Notes under the pieces: model-generated | The model's input: the letters and a program-made list of their open reading frames with translations, nothing else | What the model was told of the DNA's origin: nothing | Databases searched by the model: none | Shown: positions 44,836 to 51,677 of the stretch, one piece after another | How the letters are laid out: every line of letters begins with the position of its first letter | Numbering within the stretch: position 1 is the first letter of the stretch | From: Succinatimonas hippei | GTDB taxonomy: Bacteria > Pseudomonadota > Gammaproteobacteria > Enterobacterales > Succinivibrionaceae | NCBI GenBank assembly: GCA_004557545.1 | Contig: SFGV01000002.1 | Coordinates: 41,102 to 105,101, forward strand | Length of the DNA: 64,000 bases | Direction: 5' to 3' | Program-made: the position numbers and the translations under genes

Positions 44836-46244
44836 GTCCCGCAAATCCGCATTTATACGCGATTGTCGCAGGCGAACTTTCAGGGGACACTCTGGGAGCT
44901 GGGCTGATGATGGCTATAAAGCGCATCGACCCGCAGGCGATGTTCATGGGAATAGGCGGTCCCAAGATGAACCGCCTTGGCATGCGCTCGCTTGCCGACA
45001 TCAGGGTGCTCTCGGTAATGGGAATTTCCGAGGTGGCCTCCCATGTTCTGCCTATTCTGAGAGTCAGACGCAATGTCGCGAGGAACATCATCAATTCCCG
45101 TCCCTGCTGCATGGTCGGTATTGATTCGCCGGACTTTAACCTCTCGCTTGAGCGTAAGGTGCGCGCCACGGGCATCCCGACGGTTCACTATGTAAGCCCG
45201 TCGGTGTGGGCATGGCGTCAGGGGCGTATGAAGAAGATCCGCGCTTCCTGCGATGAAGTGCTATGCCTGCTTAAATTTGAAAAAGAATTTTTTGACAAGT
45301 GCGGGATGAGGGCCGAATACGTGGGGCATACCCTGGCATCGGCCATACCGCTTGATATGGACATGGAGAAATCGCGCGAACGCATAGATTTCTACCGTAC
45401 CTCGGTTGAGAAGGTGCAGAAACATGTCTGCGGGATCCTGCCTGGCTCCCGTGTAGGGGTCATCTCGCGCATGCTCCCGGTCTACTGCCAGACGGCAAGA
45501 CTTATCAAAAAACAGATCCCGGATACGGTGTTCGTAACCTCCGTGCCGACCTATGAGCTCGCGGTTCTGGTAAAGGACATCTGGCTTGAGAACTCTCCAG
45601 ATTTGTCACTTACGGTTTATGTGGGATGCACGCGTGACGTGATAGCGTCCTGCAACGCCGTGATGCTGACCTCAGGAACCATAGCGCTTGAGGCGATGCT
45701 GGTAAACCGTCCGTTCTGTGTCGCCTATCGCGTCAGCGCGGTGACCGCGGCTGTCGGCAGACGCATGCTTAAGGTAAATGTTTACTCGCTGCCAAATCTC
45801 ATCGCCGGCAGCAGGATCGTGCGTGAGTTTATTCAGGAGGACTGCACGCCTGAGGCCTTAAGCGCCGAGATGATCAAGCTTTTAAGCTCTGAAAACCTCA
45901 TCATGAAGCATCAGTTCAGAAAGCTTCATGAACAGATGAGAATGCCCTCTGATGATATTGCCGCCAAAGCGGTTACCTCACTTGCCCGGACCTGCATGGA
46001 GCAGGATAAGTTAAAAGAAGGTCAGAGCGTCCAGAGTGACGAGCCGCAGCGCGTCTCTCCGGCTTTCAGAAATGATATTGAGCCAAGCGTAACCCTTCCG
46101 GATCCGGACGCGCTCGCTGGTATGTCTGACAAATCAGAACCCGGGTTTGGCAATGTCAAAGCAGGCAGTCCTCAGGCAGCGGAAAACGTCCCGGCGTCTG
46201 AAGACGACAAAGGCTCTGACACACAGAGGGATATCGCCAAATGA
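44832..46244 (+). CDS. lpxB: Lipid A disaccharide synthase with C-terminal extension
   Basis: Glycosyltransferase joining UDP-2,3-diacylglucosamine and lipid X. AGELSGDTLGAGLM at the start, GIDSPDFNL near 100, HYVSPSVWAWRQGR near 120, and SGTIALEAMLVNRPFCVAYR near 280 are family hallmarks. The family normally ends near residue 390 here; about 80 further residues (to 470) are polar, Ser/Pro/Asp-rich and look disordered. Starts in ATGA overlap with lpxA and ends in an overlap with rnhB. Confidence 0.95.
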   Translation: MSPANPHLYAIVAGELSGDTLGAGLMMAIKRIDPQAMFMGIGGPKMNRLGMRSLADIRVLSVMGISEVASHVLPILRVRRNVARNIINSRPCCMVGIDSPDFNLSLERKVRATGIPTVHYVSPSVWAWRQGRMKKIRASCDEVLCLLKFEKEFFDKCGMRAEYVGHTLASAIPLDMDMEKSRERIDFYRTSVEKVQKHVCGILPGSRVGVISRMLPVYCQTARLIKKQIPDTVFVTSVPTYELAVLVKDIWLENSPDLSLTVYVGCTRDVIASCNAVMLTSGTIALEAMLVNRPFCVAYRVSAVTAAVGRRMLKVNVYSLPNLIAGSRIVREFIQEDCTPEALSAEMIKLLSSENLIMKHQFRKLHEQMRMPSDDIAAKAVTSLARTCMEQDKLKEGQSVQSDEPQRVSPAFRNDIEPSVTLPDPDALAGMSDKSEPGFGNVKAGSPQAAENVPASEDDKGSDTQRDIAK

Positions 46245-46876
46245 GAGCGCGCTCAGTTCGCAACTTCAGCTACCCCATTGATCCGTTAAACAACCTTGTC
46301 TGCGGATGTGACGAGGCGGGCAGAGGACCTTTAATGGGCAATGTTGTGGCAGGCTGCGTAGTGCTAAGAGCCAATGACCGTATTGAAGGGCTTGATGATT
46401 CAAAACGCCTTAGCGAGAAACGCAGGGACGAGCTCGCGGCAGAAATAAAAAAACGGGCTCTTTGCTATGGCATAGGCCAGTGCACGCCTGAGGAAATTGA
46501 CAGACTTAACATATTAAACGCCTCAATGCTCGCCATGAAAAGAGCGTATGAGGCGATGGGCAGAGAGTGCGATCTGATGCTCGTTGACGGCAACAGGATC
46601 CCGGGTGGACTTAAGTTGCTCTGTCAGGCTGTTGTGGGCGGGGACGCTCTGGTACCTGAGATCTCTGCCGCGTCAATTCTGGCCAAGACCGAGCGTGATC
46701 GCCAGATGTATGAGCTTGACAAAAAATATCCTGAATACGGATTTGCCAGACACAAGGGCTATCCCACGGTAGCGCATCTTGAGGCGTTACAGAGCCTCCC
46801 GGTGTTGCCATGCTATCGCAGAAGCTATGGCCCGGTGAGAAAGATCCTGATCTCACGCGGTCTTGCCACTGATTAA
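46241..46876 (+). CDS. rnhB: Ribonuclease HII
   Basis: Removes ribonucleotides from DNA-RNA hybrids. Catalytic residues sit in CDEAGRGPL (Asp, Glu), LMLVDGN (Asp) and ISAASILAKTERD (Asp); HKGYPT follows. Length 211 residues. Overlaps the end of lpxB. In E. coli dnaE follows, but here accA is next. Confidence 0.96.
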   Translation: MRARSVRNFSYPIDPLNNLVCGCDEAGRGPLMGNVVAGCVVLRANDRIEGLDDSKRLSEKRRDELAAEIKKRALCYGIGQCTPEEIDRLNILNASMLAMKRAYEAMGRECDLMLVDGNRIPGGLKLLCQAVVGGDALVPEISAASILAKTERDRQMYELDKKYPEYGFARHKGYPTVAHLEALQSLPVLPCYRRSYGPVRKILISRGLATD

Positions 46877-46920
46877 AATTCTTAAGGGCGGAAGTTTGAC
46901 CGCTCTGATGGAGATTGAAG

Positions 46921-47883
46921 ATGAATGACATGAACTATCTTGATTTCGAGCGCCCGATCGCCGATCTGGTCGCGCACATCGATGAGCTCAAGAGACTGAG
47001 CCAGGATATGAGCTCGGATGTCGACATCACAAAAGAGCTGTCCTCGCTTGAGAAGAAAAATCTTACTCTAACAAAAAAGATCTTTTCAAACCTTACGGCC
47101 TGGCAGATCTCTCAGATCTCACGCCATCCCGACCGTCCGTATACGCTTGATTATATAGAACGTATCTTTACTGACTTCCATGAGCTTTCGGGGGACCGTG
47201 CTTTTGCCGATGACAAGGCGATTGTTGGCGGACTTGCCAGACTTAACGGTATGCCGGTCGTGGTCATAGGACAGCAGAAGGGGCGCGATATCAAGGAACG
47301 CACCATGCGCAACTTCGGCATGCCGCGCCCTGAGGGCTATCGCAAGGCAGCGCGCCTGATGAAGCTTGCCGAGAAATTCCATATTCCTCTGGTAACCTTC
47401 ATCGATACCCCGGGCGCATATCCTGGGGTAGGTGCTGAAGAGCGCTCTCAGGCCGGCGCGATTGCGGAGAACCTCAAGCTTATGTCAGATCTGCGCATTC
47501 CGGTTGTCTGCACCGTCATTGGTGAGGGTGGATCCGGCGGAGCGCTCGCCATAGGTGTTGGTGACCGTGTGAATATGATGCAGTATTCAACTTACTCGGT
47601 GATCTCGCCTGAAGGCTGCGCCTCGATACTCTGGAAGAGCGCTGACAAAGCGCCGCTTGCCGCCGAACAGCTCAACTTTACGGCTGACCGCCTCAAGGAG
47701 CTTGGGCTTATCGACAATGTGGTACCGGAACCTCTTGGCGGAGCGCACCGCAATTATGATGAAGCCGCGGCAAATCTGAAGCAGCGCCTGGTATCAGACT
47801 TAAATGATCTCTTAAACCTTCCGTTAGACAGACTCATTGAGCAGCGCTATACACGCATCATGCATTATGGGTACTGTGACTGA
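46921..47883 (+). CDS. accA: Acetyl-CoA carboxylase carboxyltransferase alpha subunit
   Basis: Forms, with AccD, the carboxyltransferase that makes malonyl-CoA. Helical N-terminus, then RPYTLDYIERIF, FIDTPGAYPGVGAEERSQ and CTVIGEGGSGGALAIGVGD, the crotonase-fold oxyanion segments. Length 320 residues (E. coli 319). The ATG at 46921 has GGAG 7 bases upstream. No dnaE precedes it. Confidence 0.97.
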   Translation: MNDMNYLDFERPIADLVAHIDELKRLSQDMSSDVDITKELSSLEKKNLTLTKKIFSNLTAWQISQISRHPDRPYTLDYIERIFTDFHELSGDRAFADDKAIVGGLARLNGMPVVVIGQQKGRDIKERTMRNFGMPRPEGYRKAARLMKLAEKFHIPLVTFIDTPGAYPGVGAEERSQAGAIAENLKLMSDLRIPVVCTVIGEGGSGGALAIGVGDRVNMMQYSTYSVISPEGCASILWKSADKAPLAAEQLNFTADRLKELGLIDNVVPEPLGGAHRNYDEAAANLKQRLVSDLNDLLNLPLDRLIEQRYTRIMHYGYCD

Positions 47884-49240
47884 GGATCAGGCAAAGGAAC
47901 TGGTCGACGCTCTGGCAAGACAGCTTCTGGCGCAGGCCAGACCCTCAAGACTGGTATGCGGGATCTCAGGTGGCGCCGACTCGACCCTCGCGTTGCTCGT
48001 GTGTCTTCGGGCGCGGGAGCTTAAACGCGATCTTGAAGTGCTTGCGGTTCATTGCATTCACGGACTTGACGCTGATGATCCAATCTGGCTTGATCATTGC
48101 AAAAAGCTTTGCTCCCGTGTCGGAGTTGAGCTTGAAACCCCTAGACTCCATATAGTCTATGGCAACGGTCGGTCTCCTGAGGAGGTCTCACGCGCAGAGC
48201 GTTACAGCGCCCTGCTCTCAAGACTTCACGGTGGCATGCTGGTGCTGGGGCATCAGGCAGACGACATGGTCGAGAGCTTTCTTCTGGCGTTAAAGCGCGG
48301 TTCGGGGCCCAACGGACTCTCCGGCATGAGTTATATCACGAGAGATAACCGTGGAACGATCATAAGACCTCTGCTGAACCTGCATAAAAAAGAGATTGAG
48401 AGCATCATAAAGGCACTTGGTTTTACCTTTGTTTATGACATCTCAAACTCTTATCTCAAGTTTGAGCGTAATTTCATCCGGCTTAAGGTACTGCCTCTGT
48501 TGCGTACCCGCTTTGCCGGAATAGATAAAGCGGTGCTGCGCTCGCAAAAACTCTGCCGTTATGAGCATACTCTGGCGCTTGAGCGGGCCTCAGAGATCTT
48601 AGAGAAGGTGAGGATCCCGTCTCAAAAACGTTTCAGAGTACTCTGTGGTACCCAGAGAGAAGAGCTTTCATGTGCGAAGGTGGCGGCGCTTGACACTGCC
48701 AGCGCGTACATGACTCTTTGGGTTTATCTTGAGAAATACACGACCCTGCCTCCTGAGTGCAGTGTGGTTGAGGAGGTATTAAGGCTGTGCGGGGCTGCCA
48801 GCGATCAGAATGGGGTTGTAAAGCTTGAGGATCTGGAGGTTCGCAGGCAGAGTGATCATCTCATGGTGGTCGATCCTCTTCCGGAACCTCCTTACCCGGG
48901 GGTATATTCCATAGCTCCCGGGCAAAGCCTTGAGCTGGGAGCCTTTGTGTACAGGCTGGTTCCATCCTTTGATAAACGCAGGGCCTTTGCCGCCGAGAGA
49001 GAGCTCAGACTTGATTTCACAGCCACGGGTTCAGTGAAACTTCATCCGGTATGGCGCGATCACAGCCGTGAGCTTAAAAAGCTTTATCAGGAGTGCTCGA
49101 TAGTTTACTGGGAGCGCGCCATCTATCCTCTGGTACGCGGGAGCGATCAGCGGATCCTCGCTCTGGGAGGGTGTTTTGCCTGCAGGGGATCTCAGGAAGA
49201 TCAGGATCTGTACGAACTCTCAATCATAATAAAAAAGTAG
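47867..49240 (+). CDS. tilS: tRNA(Ile)-lysidine synthetase
   Basis: Converts C34 of tRNA-Ile2 to lysidine so it reads AUA. N-type ATP pyrophosphatase motif CGISGGADSTLAL near residue 32; GHQADDMVESFLLALKRGSG and RPLL follow; the C-terminal domain has PLVRGSDQ. Length 457 residues (E. coli 432). ATG at 47867 overlaps the accA end by 17 bases. No plus-strand terminator with a T-run follows; the next hairpin faces the other way. Confidence 0.94.
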   Translation: MGTVTEDQAKELVDALARQLLAQARPSRLVCGISGGADSTLALLVCLRARELKRDLEVLAVHCIHGLDADDPIWLDHCKKLCSRVGVELETPRLHIVYGNGRSPEEVSRAERYSALLSRLHGGMLVLGHQADDMVESFLLALKRGSGPNGLSGMSYITRDNRGTIIRPLLNLHKKEIESIIKALGFTFVYDISNSYLKFERNFIRLKVLPLLRTRFAGIDKAVLRSQKLCRYEHTLALERASEILEKVRIPSQKRFRVLCGTQREELSCAKVAALDTASAYMTLWVYLEKYTTLPPECSVVEEVLRLCGAASDQNGVVKLEDLEVRRQSDHLMVVDPLPEPPYPGVYSIAPGQSLELGAFVYRLVPSFDKRRAFAAERELRLDFTATGSVKLHPVWRDHSRELKKLYQECSIVYWERAIYPLVRGSDQRILALGGCFACRGSQEDQDLYELSIIIKK

Positions 49241-49272
49241 TCTCACCACTTTTCCCACCCATGATCTGAGGC

Positions 49273-49362
49273 AAAAAAAAACCGGCATTTTGAATGCCGG
49301 CCATATGACGTAAAAGGGATTCGCTACGAGAAGGAAATCATGAATCTGAATTTAGTTGCCAT
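49273..49362 (-). ncRNA. Candidate small RNA, unit A of tandem family
   Basis: Read on the minus strand. The predicted start is A at 49362, seven bases after the -10. The roughly 90-nt transcript runs through TTTCCTTCTC and AATCCCTTTT to a terminator: stem CCGGCATT/AATGCCGG (49300-49293 with 49289-49282), loop CAA, then nine T to 49273. A 12-codon frame starts at the first base (MATKFRFMISFS) but is not kept in unit B. It points toward the end of tilS. Sequence and layout match units B and C. Confidence 0.75.
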
Positions 49363-49368
49363 ATGTCT

Positions 49369-49398
49369 CTTAGAGTTCCCTTTCCCTTAAAAGTTCAA
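49369..49398 (-). promoter_or_regulatory. Promoter of unit A
   Basis: On the minus strand, TTGAAC (49398-49393), an 18-bp spacer and TCTAAG (49374-49369). A T-tract (49417-49411) lies just upstream, as in the other two units. Confidence 0.7.
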
Positions 49399-49597
49399 AA
49401 AATTTTTAAGAAAAAAACGAATTTTCGATATCATTCTAAAAAATAACCAAAAAATACTCATACATAAAGCCTTAGCGATCTGATCCACAGGATATTTCAT
49501 AGTGAGTCCGGGGTTTAAGCCAGGGAACTTTGCTTTCAGCGTGTTCCCTCATCAGAAGCGTTATGAAATCGTCAGGAGTCGTTCTGTTTCTTCAGGC

Positions 49598-49683
49598 AAA
49601 AAAAAATGCCCGGTTCACAGACCGGGCTTTTCAAAAAGGGAATTCTATAAGAGAAGAAAATCAAACCTGAAATTCTTTCATAT
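49598..49683 (-). ncRNA. Candidate small RNA, unit B of tandem family
   Basis: Minus strand, predicted start near 49683, about 86 nt. It contains GAATTTCAG, TGATTTTCTTCTC and AATTCCCTTTTT, then the terminator GCCCGGT/ACCGGGC (49627-49621 with 49614-49608), a 6-nt loop, one A and nine T (49606-49598). This is the clearest terminator of the three. The possible 6-codon reading frame is unlike that of A or C, arguing for an RNA product. Confidence 0.78.
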
Positions 49684-49689
49684 ATGTCT

Positions 49690-49719
49690 CTTAGAGTGGT
49701 GGAACTTAAAAAAGTTCAA
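49690..49719 (-). promoter_or_regulatory. Promoter of unit B
   Basis: On the minus strand, TTGAAC (49719-49714), an 18-bp spacer and TCTAAG (49695-49690), with a T-tract at 49734-49729 upstream. Confidence 0.7.
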
Positions 49720-49800
49720 TTATTTTTGAAAAAATTTAAAAAAAGTTTAAGTTGCAGAAAGTAAAAGCTTTTTTAGGTCGTATTGCATATGTAAACAGGC

Positions 49801-49882
49801 AAAAAAAGACCCGGCGTTAGTGCTGCCGGGCTTTAAAAGGGATTTATATGAAAAGCGTCAGTACCAGACTGAAATTCTTCAT
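49801..49882 (-). ncRNA. Candidate small RNA, unit C of tandem family
   Basis: Minus strand, predicted start at 49882, about 82 nt. It contains GAATTTCAG as in B, a small hairpin TCAGT-CTGGT-ACTGA, then AATCCCTTTTAAAG and the terminator CCCGGC/GCCGGG (49830-49825 with 49815-49810), 9-nt loop, then TCT6 to 49801. An ATG at the first base opens a 12-codon hydrophobic frame (MKNFSLVLTLFI) of doubtful meaning. Confidence 0.72.
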
Positions 49883-49888
49883 ACGTTT

Positions 49889-49918
49889 ATTAGAGTGCTG
49901 ATGGGTTTAAAAGTTCAA
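49889..49918 (-). promoter_or_regulatory. Promoter of unit C
   Basis: On the minus strand, TTGAAC (49918-49913), an 18-bp spacer and TCTAAT (49894-49889), with a T-tract at 49935-49929 upstream. Confidence 0.7.
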
Positions 49919-49935
49919 AACTATTTTGAAAAAAA

Positions 49936-50323
49936 TGTTCATTATTTCAATTATCAGATAATAAAGGAATTTATCTCGATTTTTAGGGTATTCATGATTT
50001 AGCTTTCAGTTTAAGAACCTTTTACAGGCGGAATATGAATGGTAAACGGGTAAAAGTTGAGCAAATTTTTCATAGCTTAGAGTCTAAAATTTTTTCAATG
50101 CCTTTAAGACCCTGACAGAGCGCGATATGTACTGTTTTTACTTTTTTTGTACTTTTTTTCACTTTCAGCGCCTTAATTCACTGTCTTTGCTATCTGCTAA
50201 TATCTTCAGCGCGAAAACGGTTTTCAGAACCCGGTAATACCGTTGTTCTGAGAGTATAAGAGGGCAGGACATGCCCGGCATACCCTTTCATGCAACCTGA
50301 AATGGTTATAAGAGGAAGCTTAT
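49936..50323. other. Upstream region of the sugar-binding protein gene
   Basis: No clear gene in about 390 bases. It contains phased T-tracts at 50131-50166 (units beginning ACTGTTTTT, ACTTTTTTT, ACTTTTTTT, ACTTTC at 9-11 base intervals), a promoter -10 at 50198, and a small hairpin GGGCA/TGCCC near 50263-50277. A CTTAGAG sequence at 50080-50086 recalls the small-RNA promoters, but no matching -35 or terminator is present. Confidence 0.45.
50195..50203 (+). promoter_or_regulatory. Extended -10 promoter for leader ORF and binding-protein gene
   Basis: TGC followed by TAATAT, an extended -10 element; start near 50210. The -35 region is poor, but the phased T-tracts lie just upstream, at about -45 to -80. 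Confidence 0.45.
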
Positions 50324-50419
50324 ATGGCTCTGAGATCAGACCCCTTGGTTTTTCTCTTAATTTGGAGAGGGGGGATGTCAATTCAAAATCATTTGAGGTT
50401 TATAAATAATGTCTTTTAG
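50324..50419 (+). CDS. Candidate 31-residue leader peptide
   Basis: A short frame with a strong ribosome site (AGAGGAAG, 50311-50318) and ATG at 50324. It encodes a 31-residue peptide beginning MALRSDPLVFLLIW. Its stop lies 11 bases inside the next gene, in another frame, so ribosomes finishing it would reach the binding-protein start: an arrangement for translational coupling. No homology can be claimed, and chance remains possible. Confidence 0.4.
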   Translation: MALRSDPLVFLLIWRGGMSIQNHLRFINNVF

Positions 50420-51443
50420 CAAGGTCTTTGCCGCTGGCATAGTCGCGATATCAATGTCAGCTTATGCAGCAGCCGATCGGGGCAGGACCATCAATGCCTT
50501 CTATTATGATGAGTCAGACCCTTTTATCTATTCTTTCAGCCAGGCATTCAAATCCGAGGTGCAGGCCCGCGGATATACGATAGAGGATCATGACGCGCAG
50601 CTTGATTTCAACCGCCAGTTAGATTCCATACACGAGAGCTTTGCCAAAAAGTCTCCCATGCTCGTGAATTTACTTGACCCTCACTTTGCCTCTGACATCA
50701 TTCAGAGCGTGCGTTCATATGACGGCAGGGTTGTGTTCTTCAACCGCATCCCGGATCCTGGCACGGTCGCCTCATATAAGGGAGCCTGGTATGTAGGCGG
50801 TGAGCCAATTATGGCCGGAGCCGAGCAGGCTAATGTGATCAGTGACTATGTAAAATCCCACCCTCAGACTGATCGCAACGGCGATGGCGTGATCGGTGTG
50901 CTGGTATTAAAAGGCGAGCCTACCCATGATGATACGACCTGGCGTACCTCGAAAGTTCTGCTGGGACTAAGAGATGCCGGGCTAAAGGTTAAAGTCGTGG
51001 ACAGCGAGTACTGCATGTGGTCTTATGACAAGGCCGCCAAGGCAATAAGCGATCTGCGCTCCAAGAACGGTAATCTGAATGGGATTGAGCTCATAATTTC
51101 CAATAATGACGCGATGGCGCTTGGCGCGGTGAAGGAGCTTCAGCATCAGGGCTATAACAGCAAACCTGACTCGGAGAACTATATTCCTGTCTTTGGTATT
51201 GACGGTATTCCGGATGCCATAAAGGCCACTGAGGACGGATCGCTTGCGGGAACCGTGGCCCAGGATTACCAGACCATGGCCGTCGTTTCAGCCATGCTGC
51301 TTACCCACGGCAAGATTGATTTGAAGGCCGTCTCTGAATTTACTCACGCCAAGATGAACGGCAATACCATGCTTATTCCTTACAAAGGGATCAGGGCTGA
51401 TTTCTGGAAGAATTTCGATCAGAAGAAAAAGGATCAGCAGTAA
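50409..51443 (+). CDS. Periplasmic galactose/glucose-binding protein (MglB-like), orphan
   Basis: A sugar ABC-transporter binding protein, 344 residues. Signal peptide about 1-22 (ISMSAYAAA). DRNGDGVIG is the calcium loop seen in MglB. Ligand residues known in MglB have counterparts: Asp and Phe in SDPF, Asn in FNRIPDP, His/Asp/Arg in GEPTHDDTTWRTSK, Trp in MWSYDKA, Asn/Asp in SNNDAMALGA, Asp in FGIDGIPDAI. The last pocket Asn (TVLND in MglB) is Gln here (TVAQD), which may shift specificity. No permease or ATPase gene is adjacent. GAGG lies 10 bases before the ATG. Confidence 0.88.
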   Translation: MSFSKVFAAGIVAISMSAYAAADRGRTINAFYYDESDPFIYSFSQAFKSEVQARGYTIEDHDAQLDFNRQLDSIHESFAKKSPMLVNLLDPHFASDIIQSVRSYDGRVVFFNRIPDPGTVASYKGAWYVGGEPIMAGAEQANVISDYVKSHPQTDRNGDGVIGVLVLKGEPTHDDTTWRTSKVLLGLRDAGLKVKVVDSEYCMWSYDKAAKAISDLRSKNGNLNGIELIISNNDAMALGAVKELQHQGYNSKPDSENYIPVFGIDGIPDAIKATEDGSLAGTVAQDYQTMAVVSAMLLTHGKIDLKAVSEFTHAKMNGNTMLIPYKGIRADFWKNFDQKKKDQQ

Positions 51444-51447
51444 GGTC

Positions 51448-51476
51448 TTGCAAAAAGGGAAAAAGTAAGTTAGCAT
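51448..51476 (+). promoter_or_regulatory. Possible promoter at the end of the binding-protein gene
   Basis: TTGCAA (51448-51453), a 17-bp spacer and TAGCAT (51471-51476), just after the stop codon. The -10 overlaps a small GTTAGC/GCTAAC inverted repeat (51469-51484). Confidence 0.3.
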
Positions 51477-51482
51477 AGGCTA

Positions 51483-51612
51483 ACGCGATAAGACATTCGG
51501 ACGGAGTTTTTACGTGAATCTCCTTCTCCCTCCAAATAGGTGACTCGCGTTTGCATGTGTTTTATGCGCTTGTATACGCAAAGGGCGGTGCCATCCGGTA
51601 CCGCCCGTTTTT
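51483..51612 (+). ncRNA. Possible 3'-UTR or independent small RNA
   Basis: About 130 bases between the possible promoter and a strong terminator, with no reading frame of note. It includes a pyrimidine run ATCTCCTTCTCCCTCC (51524-51539) that is complementary to Shine-Dalgarno sequences. It could be a 3'-UTR-derived regulatory RNA of the binding-protein mRNA, or simply a long 3' untranslated region. Confidence 0.3.
51583..51612 (+). terminator. Intrinsic terminator downstream of the binding-protein gene
   Basis: A 10-bp stem with one G-U pair, GGGCGGTGCC/GGTACCGCCC, loop ATCC, then G and five T. Confidence 0.88.
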
Positions 51613-51625
51613 CATTTTGAAAAGG

Positions 51626-51661
51626 ACAAAAAGAAAAGGATCGGGATTTCCCGATCCTTTT
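51626..51661 (-). terminator. Terminator of rpsT
   Basis: A long perfect inverted repeat AAAAGGATCGGGA/TCCCGATCCTTTT (51634-51661) lies 17 bases after the rpsT stop, followed on the minus strand by CTTTTTG. Its symmetric A/T flanks let it act both ways. Confidence 0.88.
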
Positions 51662-51677
51662 CCTCAGGGATCCTGAA

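Larger units (their letters stand above)
49273..49935 (-). repeat. Tandem array of three diverged promoter-RNA-terminator units
   Basis: Three copies, each about 140 bases from T-tract to terminator, at a spacing of about 320 and 200 bases. Conservation is strongest in the -35, -10, CCCTTTT segment and terminator. Spacer, seed flanks and inter-unit DNA have diverged, so the duplications are old and selection acts on the transcription signals. Inter-unit DNA (49418-49597 and 49735-49800) is AT-rich and shows no gene. Confidence 0.75.

Noticed and set aside
49273..49882. Very short peptides at the 5' ends of the candidate small RNAs
   Set aside because: Units A and C could encode 12-residue peptides, but unit B has a 6-codon frame, there are no ribosome sites, and the sequences do not align as peptides.
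49502..50002. Plus-strand reading frames of 75 and 60 codons over units B and C that share a PGF..KR..Y pattern
   Set aside because: The shared pattern follows from the DNA homology. The frames lack ribosome sites, cover promoter and terminator elements antisense, and unit A has an in-frame stop in the same place. Minus-strand promoters and terminators explain the conservation better.
50041..50110. A fourth small-RNA unit
   Set aside because: CTTAGAG is present at 50080, but the nearest TTGAAA-like -35 would be only about 11 bp away and no terminator with a T-run follows. At most a decayed remnant.
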